Source: CAYMLL01 sp964390645 (lineage in GTDB: Bacteria; Planctomycetota; UBA8108). Taken from it: a DNA stretch of 24,597 nucleotides. The DNA lies in contig CAYMLL010000082.1 of assembly GCA_964390645.1 (NCBI GenBank), forward strand, positions 1 through 24,597. The letters run 5' to 3'. Shown here piece after piece: positions 23,831 to 24,597 of this stretch. A model generated the notes under the pieces. The model saw only the letters and a program-made list of their open reading frames with translations, did not search any database and was not told the origin of the DNA. A program made the translations under genes and the position numbers. Each line of letters starts with the position of its first letter. Within the stretch, counting starts at the first letter, position 1.

Positions 23831-24597
23831 GAGCGACTCCTCGGAGCTAGGACCCAATCACGTCTTCTGGGGCGGGATCATCCTCGAGTCGGCTCTCGTC
23901 GGCGTCGCGGCGATCATCGGTATCCTCGTCTTCGGCGAGGCCTTCCCTTTCACCCTGCGGATCGACGGACCAGGTCTGTGGCAGAGCCTCCTCGCGACCG
24001 CGCCGATCGTCGCCTACATGCTCTTCTCACTCTCACCCACGGCCGAGAGAATTCCGTCGCTGCGGCGCATCTACGACATCCTGAGGACCCTGCTGGGGCC
24101 CTCGCTCGCCGGATCGCGCGCCTGGCAGCTCATCCTCCTCGGCCTTGCGGCCGGCGTCGGCGAGGAGACTCTGTTCCGCGGCGTGCTGCAGCCGTGGGTG
24201 ACCGAGCTGACCGCGTCACACTGGACCGCGATCCTCTCGACTTCGATCGTCTTCGGCCTGCTGCACGCGGTAACGCCGATGTACTTCGTCGTGGCGACGA
24301 TGATCTCCCTCTACTTCGGCTGGGTCCTGGTGCAGACGGACAATCTGCTGGTTCCGATGCTGGCGCACGGGCTCTACGATGTCGTCGGTTTTCTGGTGCT
24401 GAGGAAGAGGTTTCGCGAGGAGGACGCGGGCACGGATCCGGAGACGAACAGAGAATCGGACCCGGAACGCGAACCGGATCGAGCTTCGAACCCGCAGACG
24501 GGACCCGCACAGGACTCGGGGCCCGCACAGGACTCGGGACCCGCACAGGACTCGGGGCCCGCACAGGACTCGGGGCCCGCACAGGACTCGGGGCCCG
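23829..24597 (+). CDS. CPBP-family intramembrane metalloprotease, 3' end outside window
   Basis: The reading frame is open to the window end (256 full codons). The N-terminal ~200 residues are strongly hydrophobic with several helices and contain the three CPBP (CAAX protease/bacteriocin-processing, Abi) motifs: GVGEETLFRGVLQ (EExxxR), VFGLLHAVTP (FxxxH) and MLAHGLYDVVG (HxxxD/N). Members cleave prenylated or other membrane substrates; the substrate here is unknown. From about residue 205 the protein becomes hydrophilic and rich in D, E, R and P, then enters a tandem PAQDSG repeat. A TAG lies four codons upstream in frame, so ATG 23829 is the first possible start. The start codon overlaps that of the LOG-like gene on the other strand (CATG). 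Confidence 0.88.
   Translation, partial: MSDSSELGPNHVFWGGIILESALVGVAAIIGILVFGEAFPFTLRIDGPGLWQSLLATAPIVAYMLFSLSPTAERIPSLRRIYDILRTLLGPSLAGSRAWQLILLGLAAGVGEETLFRGVLQPWVTELTASHWTAILSTSIVFGLLHAVTPMYFVVATMISLYFGWVLVQTDNLLVPMLAHGLYDVVGFLVLRKRFREEDAGTDPETNRESDPEREPDRASNPQTGPAQDSGPAQDSGPAQDSGPAQDSGPAQDSGP
24501..24597 (+). repeat. 18-base tandem repeat in coding sequence (PAQDSG units)
   Basis: The unit GGRCCCGCACAGGACTCG occurs five times in full (24501, 24519, 24537, 24555, 24573) and a sixth begins at 24591 and is cut by the window end. Units 1 and 3 have A at position 3, units 2, 4 and 5 have G; otherwise they are identical. Being 18 bases long, it keeps frame and encodes Gly-Pro-Ala-Gln-Asp-Ser units on the C-terminal tail of the CPBP protease. 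The near identity suggests recent expansion by slippage, so copy number may vary between strains or be mis-assembled. Confidence 0.95.

Noticed and set aside
24501..24597. CRISPR array
   Set aside because: The 18-base units are directly adjacent with no spacers and keep the reading frame of the protease gene.

Overview
The window is visibly GC-rich, gene-dense chromosomal DNA from a Gram-negative bacterium. The evidence for an outer membrane is an apolipoprotein N-acyltransferase (lnt), a signal-peptide protein with beta-barrel features and the lipid II flippase murJ. A sigma-54 gene, a trpEGDCF operon with ribosome-type attenuation and a double-length UvrA would fit a Myxococcota, 'Deltaproteobacteria'-grade or Planctomycetota-like lineage, but no taxonomic marker allows a firm call. 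A run of Ns and two coding interruptions suggest a draft assembly, possibly from a metagenome. No mobile element, CRISPR array, rRNA or tRNA was recognised.

Layout. Positions 1-5526 (minus strand): a sigma70-type promoter, rpoN, then a Gld-type ABC transporter module (ATPase, permease, GldG-like auxiliary protein) and the start of a DUF4340-like gene. That last gene is broken by a 10-N gap whose two sides carry similar sequence. Positions 5596-9579: lnt (minus) and, divergent from it, a large secreted protein built of aromatic/proline beta repeats (plus). Positions 9576-16098 (minus): the tryptophan operon. It has a promoter, a leader peptide with two adjacent Trp codons, an intrinsic-terminator attenuator, then trpE-trpG-trpD-trpC-trpF and murJ 18 bases further on. 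trpG, trpD and trpC all start with TTG inside a TTGA overlap with the preceding stop. trpE carries an in-frame TAG at codon 53. Positions 16130-17302 (plus): a membrane-anchored metallophosphoesterase with altered active-site residues. Positions 17443-23183 (minus): two complete UvrA units with no stop between them, probably one fused gene of about 1,913 codons interrupted by a single-base frameshift in the linker. Positions 23249-24597: a LOG/TIGR00725-like protein (minus) and a CPBP-family membrane protease (plus) whose start codons overlap on opposite strands. The protease ends in an 18-base tandem repeat that runs off the window.

The most rewarding points are the trp leader with its amber-interrupted trpE, the placement of murJ behind the trp genes, the tandem UvrA fusion, the beta-repeat envelope protein and the head-to-head overlapping starts. 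Both coding interruptions could be sequencing errors and should be checked against reads before any biological interpretation.
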